Assembly: GCF_947498095.1 (NCBI RefSeq)
Contig: NZ_CANMJE010000003.1
Location: forward strand, 248,001 to 312,000
Direction of reading: 5' to 3'
DNA: 64,000 bases
Origin: an uncultured Shimia sp.
GTDB taxonomy: Bacteria > Pseudomonadota > Alphaproteobacteria > Rhodobacterales > Rhodobacteraceae
Part shown: piece after piece, positions 9,425 through 18,559 of the stretch
Layout of the letters: each line of letters starts with the position of its first letter
How positions within the stretch are numbered: position 1 is the first letter of the stretch
Position numbers and translations under genes: made by a program
The notes under the pieces: model-generated
The model's input: only the letters and a program-made list of their open reading frames with translations
Database searches by the model: none
What the model was told of the DNA's origin: nothing

Positions 9425-9799
9425 CGCAAATAATTGATACCATTGGTATCAAAAATGATGATTTTTTGCAAAATCTGTTCTAGACTGCCACAATGCCTTG
9501 CCGCATCTCGCACCACATTGGCGCGCTTTCGCGGCTGGATAGTTGAAGGGGAGACGCCAGGGGATCTCAAAATCGCACGAAGCAAACAGGATTAGGCATT
9601 CAGACCTCAGGTGTCAGATTAGATCGATGCCCAAGGGTCTTTCTGACCAATTCTGCCCTGACCCATGGGCAGGGCTTCTCGCATTTTGGGCTTGGTTGGA
9701 ACAGAATCGAAACTGGGTTGGTATGGCGCAGAATTCTGGACTTATGATCGGCGGCCGTGAAAGGCTACACCGTAGGTCTGGCAGGGAGGACACCAGAGC
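9425..9799. other. Intergenic region upstream of soeA
   Basis: These 375 bases hold no convincing gene. A short open frame at 9543-9803 has a composition unlike a protein and no ribosome site. Visible elements are a 19-base palindrome near the left end, a small GCCCTG-N9-CAGGGC inverted repeat at 9655-9675, and a good ribosome site (GCAGGGAGGA, 9781-9790) before the GTG start of soeA. The length suggests a long leader or a distant promoter. Confidence 0.6.
9434..9452. promoter_or_regulatory. Palindromic operator-like site TGATAC-N5-GTATCA, copy 1
   Basis: TTGATACCATTGGTATCAA is a perfect inverted repeat. A near-identical site (16 of 19 positions) occurs at 57262-57280 upstream of pta and beside another IclR gene. 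The arms are A/T rich and no T-run follows, which argues against a terminator. It lies 347 bases before soeA and 9 bases after the IclR gene. Confidence 0.6.
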
Positions 9800-12628
9800 G
9801 TGACAAAGGTTGGAAAAATTGAGGCGCGGCCCTCACCGAAAGTATCGGACGAGGTGCGTCAAACCACTTGTTATATGTGTGCCTGCCGCTGCGGGATTAA
9901 CGTGCATTTGCAGGATGGCAAGGTCAAATACATCGAAGGTAACCGGGATCACCCGGTGAACAAGGGCGTGTTGTGCGCTAAGGGTTCCGCGGGGATCATG
10001 CAGCACTATTCGCCTGCGCGCCTCAAGGCACCGATGAAGCGGGTTGGCCCGCGTGGGTCTGGTGAGTTTGAGGAAATCAGCTGGGACGAGGCCTATGACA
10101 TGGCCGTTGGCTGGATGGGACCTTTGCGTGAGACGTCGCCTGAAAAGCTGGCGTTTTTCACCGGTCGTGACCAGTCGCAAAGCTTTACGAGCCTCTGGGC
10201 ACAGTCCTATGGCACGCCAAACTATGCCGCGCATGGTGGCTTTTGTTCGGTCAATATGGCGGCCGCTGGGATCTACACGATGGGCGGAGCGTTCTGGGAA
10301 TTTGGCCAACCCGACTGGGACCGCACCAAGCTGTTCATGATCTTTGGCGTCGCCGAAGACCACGATTCAAACCCCATCAAAGCGGGTATTGGCCGCATGA
10401 AGGCCAACGGCGGTAAGATCATTGGGGTGAACCCGATCCGCTCAGGATATAATGCCGTTGCGGACGAATGGATTGGCATCACGCCAGGCACAGATGGGTT
10501 GTTCATCCTGTCCATCATCCACGAATTGCTGCGCGCGGGCAAAGTCGATCTGAACTATCTCTGCCGCTACACCAATGCCGGTTTCCTCGTGTCTTCGGAT
10601 GAAGGGGCTGAGGATTTCGGCCTGTTCCTGCGTGGCGACGACGACAAAGCGCTGGTGTTGGACCGCGAAACCGGAAAGCCGGTGGCCTATGACACGCCGG
10701 GTACCACTCCGGATTTGGCAGGTCATCTGCGCCAAGGCGGACAAACCTATAGACCGGCCTTTCAGCTTTTGGCCGAGAAATACATGTCCGACGACTACAC
10801 GCCCGAAGCGGTGGCTGAACGTTGTGGCCTCACCCCCGAAAAAATTCGGGCCGTGGCCGCAGAACTGGCGCGTGTCGCGTTTGAAGAAGAGATCGTGCTG
10901 GATCAGCCCTGGACCGACTGGAAGGGTGAAAAGCACGACAAGATGATCGGGCGCCCGGTCAGCTTCCACTCGATGCGCGGAATTTCGGCCCATTCGAACG
11001 GGTTCCAGACCTGTCGTGCGCTGCACATCCTGCAAATCCTGTTGGGCAGCGTCGAAGTTCCGGGTGGTTTCCGATTCAAACCACCGTACCCCAAGCCCCC
11101 CGAGGCGCATCCGAAACCGCACTGCATTGATGAGCCCGGTCAACCTATTCCGGGACCGCATCTGGGGTACCCGATGGGGCCAGAAGATCTTTTGATCGAT
11201 GATGAGGGCAATCCCAAACGCATCGACAAGGCGTTCTCTTGGGAAAACCCGTTCTCGGTGCATGGCCTTATGCACATGGTAATCTCGAACGCCCACGCGG
11301 GTGATCCCTATAAGATCGACACGTTGTTCCTCTATATGGCGAACATGGCGTGGAACTCGTCGATGAACACATCCGAGGTGATGCGTATGCTCACCGACAA
11401 GGATGACAATGGCGACTATGTGATCCCGCACATCATTTACTCGGATGCCTATTCCTCCGAGATGGTCAGCTATGCCGACCTGATCCTGCCAGACACGACC
11501 TATCTGGAGCGGCATGACTGTATCTCGCTTCTGGATCGTCCGATTTGCGAGGCCGAGGCCGCAGCAGATGCGATCCGCTGGCCAGTGGTCGAACCTGATC
11601 GCAATGTGCGCGGCTTCCAATCAGCGCTGTGTGATCTTGGCGCCCGTCTGGGCCTGCCCGGTTGGGTTAATGAAGATGGCGGCCAGAAATATGCCGACTA
11701 TGCCGACTACATCGTCAACCACGAGCGTCGTCCCGGTGTTGGCCCGCTTTCGGGTTTCCGCGGCAAGGATGGCAAAGGCGTTGGCCGGGGCGAAGTGAAC
11801 CCAGAGCAGCTGGATCGCTACATTGAAAACGGTGGATTCTGGGTTGAGCATATCCCGGAGGACGCGCAGTTCTACAAACCGTGGAACGCGGGTTATCAGG
11901 ACTGGGCTGTCAAGATTGGCCTGTTCGACAAGCCGCAGCCTTATGTCTTCAACCTCTACCTTGAGCCGATGCGCAAAATGCAGCGCGCCGCCGAAGGCAT
12001 TGGCGACCGGCAGCCGCCTGAAAACATGCGCGAGCGCATCAAGGCGGCCTTTACGCCGTTGCCGGAATGGTATCAGCCGTTCGAAGATGCCGCTGTTAGC
12101 CATGATGAGTATCCGACCCACGCGCTGACCCAGCGTCCGATGCACATGTATCACTCGTGGGGGTCACAGAATGCCTGGCTGCGTCAGATCACCAATGTCA
12201 ATCGACTGTATATCCCTGGAAAGATTTGGGATGAACAATCCTTTGAAGAGGGCGACTGGGCCTATGTCACGTCTGTTCATGGCAAGATCAAAGTGCCGGT
12301 GGCGCGTATGGATGCGCTGAACCCCGACACGGTCTGGACATGGAACGCGATTGGTAAGAAACGCGGCGCATGGGGCCTGTCCGAGGACGCGCCCGAGGCG
12401 ACCAAGGGGTTCCTTTTGAACCATCTTATCAATGAGTTGCTGCCCGAAAAAGGGGACGGTCAACGCTGGGCCAATTCGGACCCTGTCACCGGTCAAGCCG
12501 CTTGGTTCGACCTGCGTGTCAGGATTGAAAAGGCACCGCCGGGCGGACCTTCGGAGCCTGCCCATGACGCTTTGAAATCACCTGTGGGACGCGGCCCGCA
12601 GGATGTGGCCTACGGGGAGGGCTTCTGA
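9800..12628 (+). CDS. soeA: Sulfite dehydrogenase molybdopterin subunit, SoeA-like
   Basis: Catalytic subunit of a cytoplasmic, membrane-anchored molybdoenzyme of the DMSO-reductase family, probably oxidising sulfite to sulfate. The 942-residue chain begins with the [4Fe-4S] pattern C-x2-C-x3-C-x27-C (Cys 24, 27, 31, 59) and has no twin-arginine signal, as in SoeA and unlike exported DmsA. The C-terminal molybdopterin dinucleotide-binding domain is recognisable (HMYHSWGSQNAWLRQI near residue 780). The start is GTG with a strong GCAGGGAGGA site. The next gene overlaps it by one base, giving the soeABC order. Polysulfide or tetrathionate reductase subunits share this architecture, so the substrate is inferred from length, missing Tat signal, gene order and aerobic marine context. 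Confidence 0.82.
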   Translation: MTKVGKIEARPSPKVSDEVRQTTCYMCACRCGINVHLQDGKVKYIEGNRDHPVNKGVLCAKGSAGIMQHYSPARLKAPMKRVGPRGSGEFEEISWDEAYDMAVGWMGPLRETSPEKLAFFTGRDQSQSFTSLWAQSYGTPNYAAHGGFCSVNMAAAGIYTMGGAFWEFGQPDWDRTKLFMIFGVAEDHDSNPIKAGIGRMKANGGKIIGVNPIRSGYNAVADEWIGITPGTDGLFILSIIHELLRAGKVDLNYLCRYTNAGFLVSSDEGAEDFGLFLRGDDDKALVLDRETGKPVAYDTPGTTPDLAGHLRQGGQTYRPAFQLLAEKYMSDDYTPEAVAERCGLTPEKIRAVAAELARVAFEEEIVLDQPWTDWKGEKHDKMIGRPVSFHSMRGISAHSNGFQTCRALHILQILLGSVEVPGGFRFKPPYPKPPEAHPKPHCIDEPGQPIPGPHLGYPMGPEDLLIDDEGNPKRIDKAFSWENPFSVHGLMHMVISNAHAGDPYKIDTLFLYMANMAWNSSMNTSEVMRMLTDKDDNGDYVIPHIIYSDAYSSEMVSYADLILPDTTYLERHDCISLLDRPICEAEAAADAIRWPVVEPDRNVRGFQSALCDLGARLGLPGWVNEDGGQKYADYADYIVNHERRPGVGPLSGFRGKDGKGVGRGEVNPEQLDRYIENGGFWVEHIPEDAQFYKPWNAGYQDWAVKIGLFDKPQPYVFNLYLEPMRKMQRAAEGIGDRQPPENMRERIKAAFTPLPEWYQPFEDAAVSHDEYPTHALTQRPMHMYHSWGSQNAWLRQITNVNRLYIPGKIWDEQSFEEGDWAYVTSVHGKIKVPVARMDALNPDTVWTWNAIGKKRGAWGLSEDAPEATKGFLLNHLINELLPEKGDGQRWANSDPVTGQAAWFDLRVRIEKAPPGGPSEPAHDALKSPVGRGPQDVAYGEGF

Positions 12629-13362
12629 TGACTGCACTGCCCGAAACCACTGAAAAGAAACTGGGACTGGTCATTGACCTGGACACCTGCGTTGGCTGTC
12701 ACGCTTGCGTGGTGAATTGCAAAGAGTGGAACACTTCGAACTACGGAGAGCCGCTGTCTGATATGGATGCTTACGGGGCGGAGCCCGAGGGTACATTTCT
12801 GAATCGTGTGCATTCCTATGAGGTGACCCCCGCGTCCGGATGTGCCCAGACCGTGCATTTCCCGAAATCCTGCCTGCATTGCGAAGACGCACCCTGCGTC
12901 ACCGTCTGCCCGACAGGCGCGAGCTACAAGCGGGTCGAGGATGGCATTGTGCTGGTCAACGAAAACGACTGCATGGGATGCGGCCTGTGCGCGTGGGCCT
13001 GTCCTTATGGCGCGCGCGAGTTAGACTCACTGGCTGGCATCATGAAAAAGTGCACGCTCTGCGTCGATCGTATCTACAACGAGAACCTGCCCGAAGAAGA
13101 CCGCGAGCCTGCCTGTGTGCGGACCTGTCCTGCCGGGGCGCGCCATTTTGGTGACCTTGGTGACCCGGACAGCGATGTGTCGCAACTGGTGGCAGAGCGG
13201 GGTGGTATGGACCTGATGCCCGAGATGGGCACCAAACCGGTGAACAAATATCTGCCACCGCGTGAGAAAGACACGTTGTTGGCCGACATGGCGCTGGCGC
13301 CGACATCCGAAGAGCCCAAGGGCTTTTTGAAATGGCTTGATAAAGCACTGGAGGCGCTCTGA
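12628..13362 (+). CDS. soeB: Sulfite dehydrogenase iron-sulfur subunit, SoeB-like
   Basis: Electron-transfer ferredoxin of 244 residues carrying 16 cysteines arranged for four [4Fe-4S] clusters. The groups are CVGCHACVVNC (from residue 18), CLHCEDAPCVTVCP (near 79), CMGCGLCAWACP (near 116), and CTLC followed by CVRTCP (near 140-170). It would pass electrons from the SoeA active site to the membrane subunit. Its ATG overlaps the soeA stop by one base and its stop overlaps the soeC ATG. There is no signal peptide, which matches a cytoplasmic catalytic side. The same family serves DmsB and NrfC, so the name rests on the operon. Confidence 0.85.
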   Translation: MTALPETTEKKLGLVIDLDTCVGCHACVVNCKEWNTSNYGEPLSDMDAYGAEPEGTFLNRVHSYEVTPASGCAQTVHFPKSCLHCEDAPCVTVCPTGASYKRVEDGIVLVNENDCMGCGLCAWACPYGARELDSLAGIMKKCTLCVDRIYNENLPEEDREPACVRTCPAGARHFGDLGDPDSDVSQLVAERGGMDLMPEMGTKPVNKYLPPREKDTLLADMALAPTSEEPKGFLKWLDKALEAL

Positions 13363-14234
13363 TGCATCCCGCACCTTCTGTTATCGTATTCACCACACTC
13401 AGCGGATTGGGCTTTGGCCTGTTGGCATTCCTTGGCCTGGGGATGCCGGATGTGACTGGGGGCGTGGCATTCTTGTTCTTTGCGCTCGGCTATGCGCTGG
13501 CGGTGGGCGGCCTTTTGGCGGCGACATTCCACCTAGGCAACAAAAAGAACGCGACCAAGGCGTTCAGCCAGTGGCGCACAAGCTGGCTTAGTCGCGAAGG
13601 CGTCGCCTCTGTCGCGGCACTTTTGGTCATGGCGCCCTTTGCAATTGGTCGGATTTTCCTGGGGGTCGATCTGACCGCGCTGGGTTGGATCGGGGCACTG
13701 CTGAGCCTTGGCACCGTTTTCACCACCTCGATGATCTATGCTCAACTGACCACCGTGCCCCGCTGGAACATGCGCTGGACACCAGTCTTGTTTCTGACCC
13801 ACGCACTGGCCGGGGGTGCTTTGCTTGCCGGTCAAATCACCGCTGCCGCGATCCTGTTGGCTGTATTGGGCCTGATTTTGATCCTGTCATGGCGTCAGGG
13901 CGATGCGCAGTTTGACGAAAGTGGCGCTTCGCTGGAAACAGCCACGGGGCTGGGGTCAATCGGAACCGTACGCCAGTTGGAGCCTCCGCATTCCGGTCAG
14001 AACTATCTCTTGAAAGAGATGGCCTATCAGGTGGGGCGCAAACACAGCGCCAAGCTGCGTGCGATTGCGTTGGGCTTGGGTGTGGTCCTGCCGGTTCTGT
14101 GTCTCACGGTTCTGCCATTCTCGCATATGATCGCATTGGTCGCCGTGCTTTCGCATATCGCCGGAGTGGCAGCAGGCCGCTGGCTTTTCTTTGCCGAGGC
14201 CAAGCATGTGGTCTCACTGTACTACGGACGCTGA
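13362..14234 (+). CDS. soeC: Sulfite dehydrogenase membrane anchor, SoeC/DmsC-like
   Basis: Integral membrane protein of 290 residues with about eight hydrophobic helices, matching the DmsC family that links cytoplasmic or periplasmic molybdoenzymes to the quinone pool. Conserved DmsC-like features include the early HLGNKKNATKAFSQWRTSWLSRE segment and the W-x-R-W-T motif in the middle. It would donate electrons from sulfite oxidation to ubiquinone. The gene starts at the soeB stop and ends 3 bases before the convergent multihaem cytochrome gene, so transcription of the two units collides here. Confidence 0.84.
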   Translation: MHPAPSVIVFTTLSGLGFGLLAFLGLGMPDVTGGVAFLFFALGYALAVGGLLAATFHLGNKKNATKAFSQWRTSWLSREGVASVAALLVMAPFAIGRIFLGVDLTALGWIGALLSLGTVFTTSMIYAQLTTVPRWNMRWTPVLFLTHALAGGALLAGQITAAAILLAVLGLILILSWRQGDAQFDESGASLETATGLGSIGTVRQLEPPHSGQNYLLKEMAYQVGRKHSAKLRAIALGLGVVLPVLCLTVLPFSHMIALVAVLSHIAGVAAGRWLFFAEAKHVVSLYYGR

Positions 14235-14237
14235 CCC

Positions 14238-16157
14238 TTAGGGTAATTGTGCCCTGAGTGACAACAGAAACTGATCTCCGGGATTGGCAGCCAGGGCCTC
14301 TGACAAGGCGGCCTTGGCAGCATCGGTTTCGCCGAGCGCTGCATTCAGCCGTATGATCATTGACCAAGCCTGAACCATCTGAGGGTCAAGACGCGCAGCC
14401 TCGCTAAATGCGGAAACCGCGTTTGGAAAGTTGCGTGTCGCAAGCGCCATACCACCCAATTGCATATGGGTTTCGGGGAAATCCATTTTTGTCTGCAGCG
14501 CTGTGCGCAAGTCTCCCATAGCCGCAGAAAAAGCTGGGCGATCCGCTTCGGGCAGCAGGTTCGGAGGCAGGCCAAGCATTTCGCGTACGGCAGAAATCCT
14601 TACCGCGCGCATGTCATCAGACAGAAGTGGCGCAAGTCTTTCAACGGCGGTTGCTGGCTCTGCCGCTCTTTGCAACGGAGCGGCCGTGGATCGGATAAGC
14701 GGCTCGGGATCAGTAAGAAGATGGGCCAACTCATCTGCCAAACGTGGCGAGGCATAGCCTTGCAACATCTCCAGCGCCGTTGCGCGCACGATTGCGGGCA
14801 GTTCGTTGTAAGCTGCCAAATCACGCAGGGCGGTCCCAACCTCTGGCGCGCCACTCTGGGCTTGGGCAAAAACGTCAGAGAAGTGCGTGCCGCGGTACTC
14901 CGACTGGGGATACCAGCGGTCTACCTGACGCGAGGCCCACTGTGGACTGCGATCGTTGTGACAATCGTTGCACGCGTTCGGGCTGCCGGTTCGGACTGTC
15001 AGGTCCGGGCGCGGAACGCGGAACGAATGGTCGCGACGCCCATCGATGCCCATGTAGACACGTTCGATCATGTGGCAGCTTTTGCACTCGGCGCCTTCTG
15101 TGCCCGCTTCGTGGAAATGGTGACTGGGGTCGTCATAAAGGGCCTTTTGCAGGGTCGGAAACTCTCCATTCCCGGATTCTGAGTGGCATTGTGTGCAAAC
15201 GGCGTTGCCGGTCTGCTCAAGGTCTGCGGCGTGAACATCATGGCAGTTTTTACAGGTTACGCCCTCGGCATACATTTTGGACTGCAGGAAGGATCCATAG
15301 ACATAGACCTCGTCCAGAATCTGACCGTCAGGGTGATAAAGGCCCGGGCGCAGCGTGGAGAGCCGGTAGGCGTCATGAAACGCCGTTCCCGGTTCCGGAG
15401 AGCCGCTCAGAAATGGTTCACGGCGTGAATGGCAGCTGGCACATTGCTGGATCAGCAATTCCTGTCCGCCATTGGCATAGTCCACGGTCAACCCGGTGTT
15501 GCCAGTGCCATCGCTGACCGCATTCGAGGCCTCTTGTGCCCAATCCACATGTGACGAACCGGGGCCGTGGCAGGCCTCGCACCCGACTCCAATTTCGGCT
15601 TGGGTGCTGGAATAGGTTCGCGTCACAGCATCATAATTACGTGTGTAATCGGTCGCGTGACATTCGGCGCAGCGGGCGTTCCACGTTTTGTATGGCCCGG
15701 TCCAGTGCAGCGCGTCCCCGGACTGCAGACCTTGATCCGGGTAGATGTGATACCATTCCTCTTTGACAGCATCCCAAGGCACGTCAAAGCTTTGCAATCG
15801 ACCCGGCGCTGTTTCCAGCGCGTATTGCTGCAGCGGTGCAATTCCAATCACATCTTTCACCGGATACTTTGTGCTGGCGCCATCAGGCCCGTCACTTTCG
15901 ATGAAATAGGCACCATCTTCTGTCGTAAAACGAGATGTCACGCCGTTTAGTGTGAACTCGGACCCCGAAAAGTCGCCCAAAACCATGCCTTCGTCGGGGC
16001 GAGTCCATGCAAGATCGTGATGCGAGCCACGCCAAGCCTCGGCTTCTTCCTCGTGGCAATCGATGCAGGTTTCACTGCCAACATACGTTGGACTGGCCAG
16101 CAAGACGGTTGGTATGAACAAAACTGCCAAGACAACAAGTACGCGTGCGTGAAACAT
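14238..16157 (-). CDS. Octahaem cytochrome c with HEAT/TPR-like C-terminus
   Basis: Periplasmic multihaem protein of 639 residues. An N-terminal signal peptide (hydrophobic to about residue 21, ending LLAS) is followed by eight CxxCH haem sites: CIDCH, CAECH, CEACH, CASCH, CKNCH, CTQCH, CKSCH and CNDCH, between about residues 31 and 370. The arrangement resembles cytochrome c554/c-prime-type domains. The C-terminal third is haem-free and helical, with HEAT-like segments (LADELAHLLTDPEPLIRSTA) and then TPR-like repeats (MALATRNFPNAVSAFSEAAR). It is convergent with soeABC and alone in its transcript. The role is unknown; electron transfer or reduction of an N or S oxyanion is plausible, with the repeats as a docking scaffold. 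Confidence 0.82.
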   Translation of the reverse strand: MFHARVLVVLAVLFIPTVLLASPTYVGSETCIDCHEEEAEAWRGSHHDLAWTRPDEGMVLGDFSGSEFTLNGVTSRFTTEDGAYFIESDGPDGASTKYPVKDVIGIAPLQQYALETAPGRLQSFDVPWDAVKEEWYHIYPDQGLQSGDALHWTGPYKTWNARCAECHATDYTRNYDAVTRTYSSTQAEIGVGCEACHGPGSSHVDWAQEASNAVSDGTGNTGLTVDYANGGQELLIQQCASCHSRREPFLSGSPEPGTAFHDAYRLSTLRPGLYHPDGQILDEVYVYGSFLQSKMYAEGVTCKNCHDVHAADLEQTGNAVCTQCHSESGNGEFPTLQKALYDDPSHHFHEAGTEGAECKSCHMIERVYMGIDGRRDHSFRVPRPDLTVRTGSPNACNDCHNDRSPQWASRQVDRWYPQSEYRGTHFSDVFAQAQSGAPEVGTALRDLAAYNELPAIVRATALEMLQGYASPRLADELAHLLTDPEPLIRSTAAPLQRAAEPATAVERLAPLLSDDMRAVRISAVREMLGLPPNLLPEADRPAFSAAMGDLRTALQTKMDFPETHMQLGGMALATRNFPNAVSAFSEAARLDPQMVQAWSMIIRLNAALGETDAAKAALSEALAANPGDQFLLSLRAQLP

Positions 16158-16338
16158 AAAGGCCCATCCGCAGTAAGAATTCAGGCTTCTATGTAGCGCG
16201 TTATTCCCGTCTGTCTCCAGCGAAATTCCTGTCTGGGTTGTTCAACTTTTTTTCTGGGCACTAATTCGCTCGTTTCTTTTGCGTTTTTCTGGGGCTGAGC
16301 TACATTGCGCTATAGGTTTATTAATAGGGAGTTTTTTG

Positions 16339-17925
16339 ATGAGGCCAATCTCACGACTAACAAAGGTATTCACGGTTGCCGTCTCAATGACGTTGATCGC
16401 GGTGCCGGTATTTGCAGATACGGACAAGCCAAACATTCTTGTGGTTTGGGGCGATGACGTCGGCCAGTCCAACATTTCCGCTTACACGATGGGAATGATG
16501 GGCTATCGCACGCCAAACATCGACCGGATCGCCGATGAGGGCATGATTTTTACCGATTATTATGGTGAGCAGTCCTGTACCGCTGGTCGCTCTTCCTACA
16601 TCATGGGGCAATCGGTGTTCCGCACAGGACTTTCCAAAGTTGGCTTGCCTGGTGCGAAAGAAGGCATGCAGGTCGAGGATCCCACCATTGCCGGGATGCT
16701 TAAGGCCGAAGGTTACATGACCGGCCAGTTCGGCAAGAATCACCTTGGTGATCGTGACGAACATCTCCCGACCAACCACGGTTTTGACGAGTTCTTCGGC
16801 AATCTGTACCACCTCAACGCAGAGGAAGAGCCGGAAAACGAAGACTATCCCGGTGATCTGCTGATGGCCGACGGCCGCACCTTCCGTGAAACCTTTGGTC
16901 CGCGCGGTGTGATCAAGTCATCGGCCGATGGCAGTATCGAAGACACTGGTCCTCTGACCAAAAAGCGCATGGAAACGGTGGACGACGAAACCGTGGCAGC
17001 CGCGGTTGATTTCATCAAGCGCGCCCATGAGCAGGGCAAACCCTTCTACGTCTGGTGGAGTGGGACACGCATGCACTTCCGTACGCATGTGCGGGACGAT
17101 ATGCGCGCAAAAGCCAACGAGATCGTGGGTCGCAATGTGGATGAATACACCGCGGGCATGATTGAGCATGACCTGCATATCGGTATCTTCCTTGATCTGT
17201 TGGACGAGTTGGGCATCGCGGACAACACCATCGTGCACTATTCGACCGACAATGGTCCGCACTACAACACCTGGCCTGATGCCGCGGCGACCCCGTTCTT
17301 TGGCGAGAAAAACACCAACTACGAAGGTGGATGGCGTGTGCCCTCGATGGTGCGCTGGCCCGGCCAGATTGCCGAAGGGTCGATCTCGAACGAGATCATG
17401 CACCATATGGACTGGTTGCCAACCTTGCTGGCCGCTGCCGGCAACGACACCATCAAAGACGATCTGATGAAAGGTGGCGTTCAGGCCATTGGACGCGAGT
17501 ACAAAGTGCATCTGGATGGCTACAATTTCCTGCCGCACCTGACGGGTGCCGAAGCCAAGGGTCCACGTGACGAGATCTTCTACTTCTCGGATGATGGCGA
17601 TCTCACCGCTCTGCGCTGGCGTGAGTGGAAGTTGATCTTCATGGAGCAGAAGGAATACAAGACCTTCCGCGCTTGGATGGAGCCCTTTACTCCGCTGCGC
17701 GTGCCGTTGATCTTCAACCTACGTCGTGATCCGTACGAGCGGGCTTACCAGACCTCCAACACCTACTATGACTGGCTGTTGGATCGCGCCTATCTCTTGG
17801 TGCCTGCGCAGGCTTATGTCGGTCAGTTCCTGGCCACTTTCCAAGAGTATCCGCCGCGTCAGAAAGCGGCGAGCTTCAGCCTGGAACAGGTCATGGATAA
17901 GCTTACGGCACCGACCCACAACTAA
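16339..17925 (+). CDS. Secreted arylsulfatase-family hydrolase
   Basis: Type I sulfatase of 528 residues that should release sulfate from an organic ester. The formylglycine signature CTAGR is at about residues 80-84 (the C-x-A-x-R variant), metal-binding Asp residues occur in WGDDVG near 38-42, and STDNGPHYN near 300 supplies the second metal site. An N-terminal signal peptide ends near VFA-DTD (residue 26), so the protein is probably periplasmic. I chose the ATG at 16339, preceded by TAGGGAG, over an upstream in-frame codon at 16279. A hairpin terminator follows the stop. Activity needs the formylglycine-generating enzyme, not seen in this window. The substrate is unknown. Confidence 0.86.
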   Translation: MRPISRLTKVFTVAVSMTLIAVPVFADTDKPNILVVWGDDVGQSNISAYTMGMMGYRTPNIDRIADEGMIFTDYYGEQSCTAGRSSYIMGQSVFRTGLSKVGLPGAKEGMQVEDPTIAGMLKAEGYMTGQFGKNHLGDRDEHLPTNHGFDEFFGNLYHLNAEEEPENEDYPGDLLMADGRTFRETFGPRGVIKSSADGSIEDTGPLTKKRMETVDDETVAAAVDFIKRAHEQGKPFYVWWSGTRMHFRTHVRDDMRAKANEIVGRNVDEYTAGMIEHDLHIGIFLDLLDELGIADNTIVHYSTDNGPHYNTWPDAAATPFFGEKNTNYEGGWRVPSMVRWPGQIAEGSISNEIMHHMDWLPTLLAAAGNDTIKDDLMKGGVQAIGREYKVHLDGYNFLPHLTGAEAKGPRDEIFYFSDDGDLTALRWREWKLIFMEQKEYKTFRAWMEPFTPLRVPLIFNLRRDPYERAYQTSNTYYDWLLDRAYLLVPAQAYVGQFLATFQEYPPRQKAASFSLEQVMDKLTAPTHN

Positions 17926-17945
17926 GGGTTCGCACAGTTGAACAG

Positions 17946-17976
17946 AAAATGGGCTGCCTGAGAGGCGGCCCATTTT
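17946..17976 (+). terminator. Intrinsic terminator after the sulfatase gene
   Basis: AAAATGGGCTGCC and GGCGGCCCATTTT pair over 13 positions with one G-T pair around a 5-base loop, followed by CAGTTTT. It sits 21 bases after the sulfatase stop. Confidence 0.75.
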
Positions 17977-18070
17977 CAGTTTTGGGGGCGCAGTGCGCGC
18001 GTCGTTTTGGTCTTTGACAATAATGATTTGGCCGGGCTTGATGGAGCCAAAAAAATGAAGGGACCCATAG

Positions 18071-18559
18071 ATGACAGATCGCTTTGCGACCCGCGCCGGA
18101 GAGGTGGAACTGGGATTTGATCCTGCGGATCACACTGACGCTGGCGTGCATTTCATTGGCGAGATTCACACGCCTTGGTCCGTTGGGGATTGCCCCAGAA
18201 ATGTGCGCGCGGCACGCGAGAGCGGAAAGGGCGCAGAGATCGTCCTAAAGCCAGATTTTGTCCCCGGACTTGAGGGGTTAGAGGTCGGGCAGGCGGTGAT
18301 TTTAATCTACTGGATGTACGCCGCCCGACGCGACCTGATCCGGCAATCGCCAAAACACGTCGAGGAAACGCGCGGGACATTTGCCCTTCGCTCCCCCGTA
18401 CGGCCCAATCCCTTGGCGATGTCTGCGGTGCGGATCACCGGCATTGATCTGGAGACGGGCAGGGTTGAGATTGATGCGATCGACTGTTTTGACGGTACGC
18501 CGCTCGTAGATATCAAGCCGTGGGTTGAAACGATCGACGTGCCACCAGTGTCCTGTTAA
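18071..18559 (+). CDS. TrmO/TsaA-type tRNA methyltransferase family protein
   Basis: Protein of 162 residues with the TsaA/VirR beta-barrel fold. In TrmO this fold N6-methylates threonylcarbamoyladenosine-37 of tRNA using S-adenosylmethionine. Family signatures visible are the N-terminal FIGEIHTPW near residue 28, the central RGTFALRSPVRPNPLAMS near 97-114, and the C-terminal DCFDGTPLVDIKPW near 137. An AGGGA site precedes the ATG. It is a single-gene unit between the sulfatase terminator and an ABC membrane protein. Roseobacter-type short homologues may act on other substrates, so TrmO function is likely but not certain. Confidence 0.78.
   Translation: MTDRFATRAGEVELGFDPADHTDAGVHFIGEIHTPWSVGDCPRNVRAARESGKGAEIVLKPDFVPGLEGLEVGQAVILIYWMYAARRDLIRQSPKHVEETRGTFALRSPVRPNPLAMSAVRITGIDLETGRVEIDAIDCFDGTPLVDIKPWVETIDVPPVSC

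Noticed and set aside
9655-9675. GCCCTG-N9-CAGGGC inverted repeat as a riboswitch or terminator
   Set aside because: Isolated short stem, no T-run and no recognisable riboswitch core.
9543-9803. Small plus-strand frame before soeA as a leader peptide gene
   Set aside because: Low-complexity translation without a recognisable domain; it ends inside soeA without a convincing start site.
10442-11620. Minus-strand open frame opposite soeA
   Set aside because: Antisense shadow of soeA with His/Arg-rich composition and no ribosome site.
9800-14234. The molybdoenzyme operon as DMSO reductase (dmsABC)
   Set aside because: The catalytic subunit has no twin-arginine signal, and its length and gene order fit SoeABC better. 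The possibility is not fully excluded.
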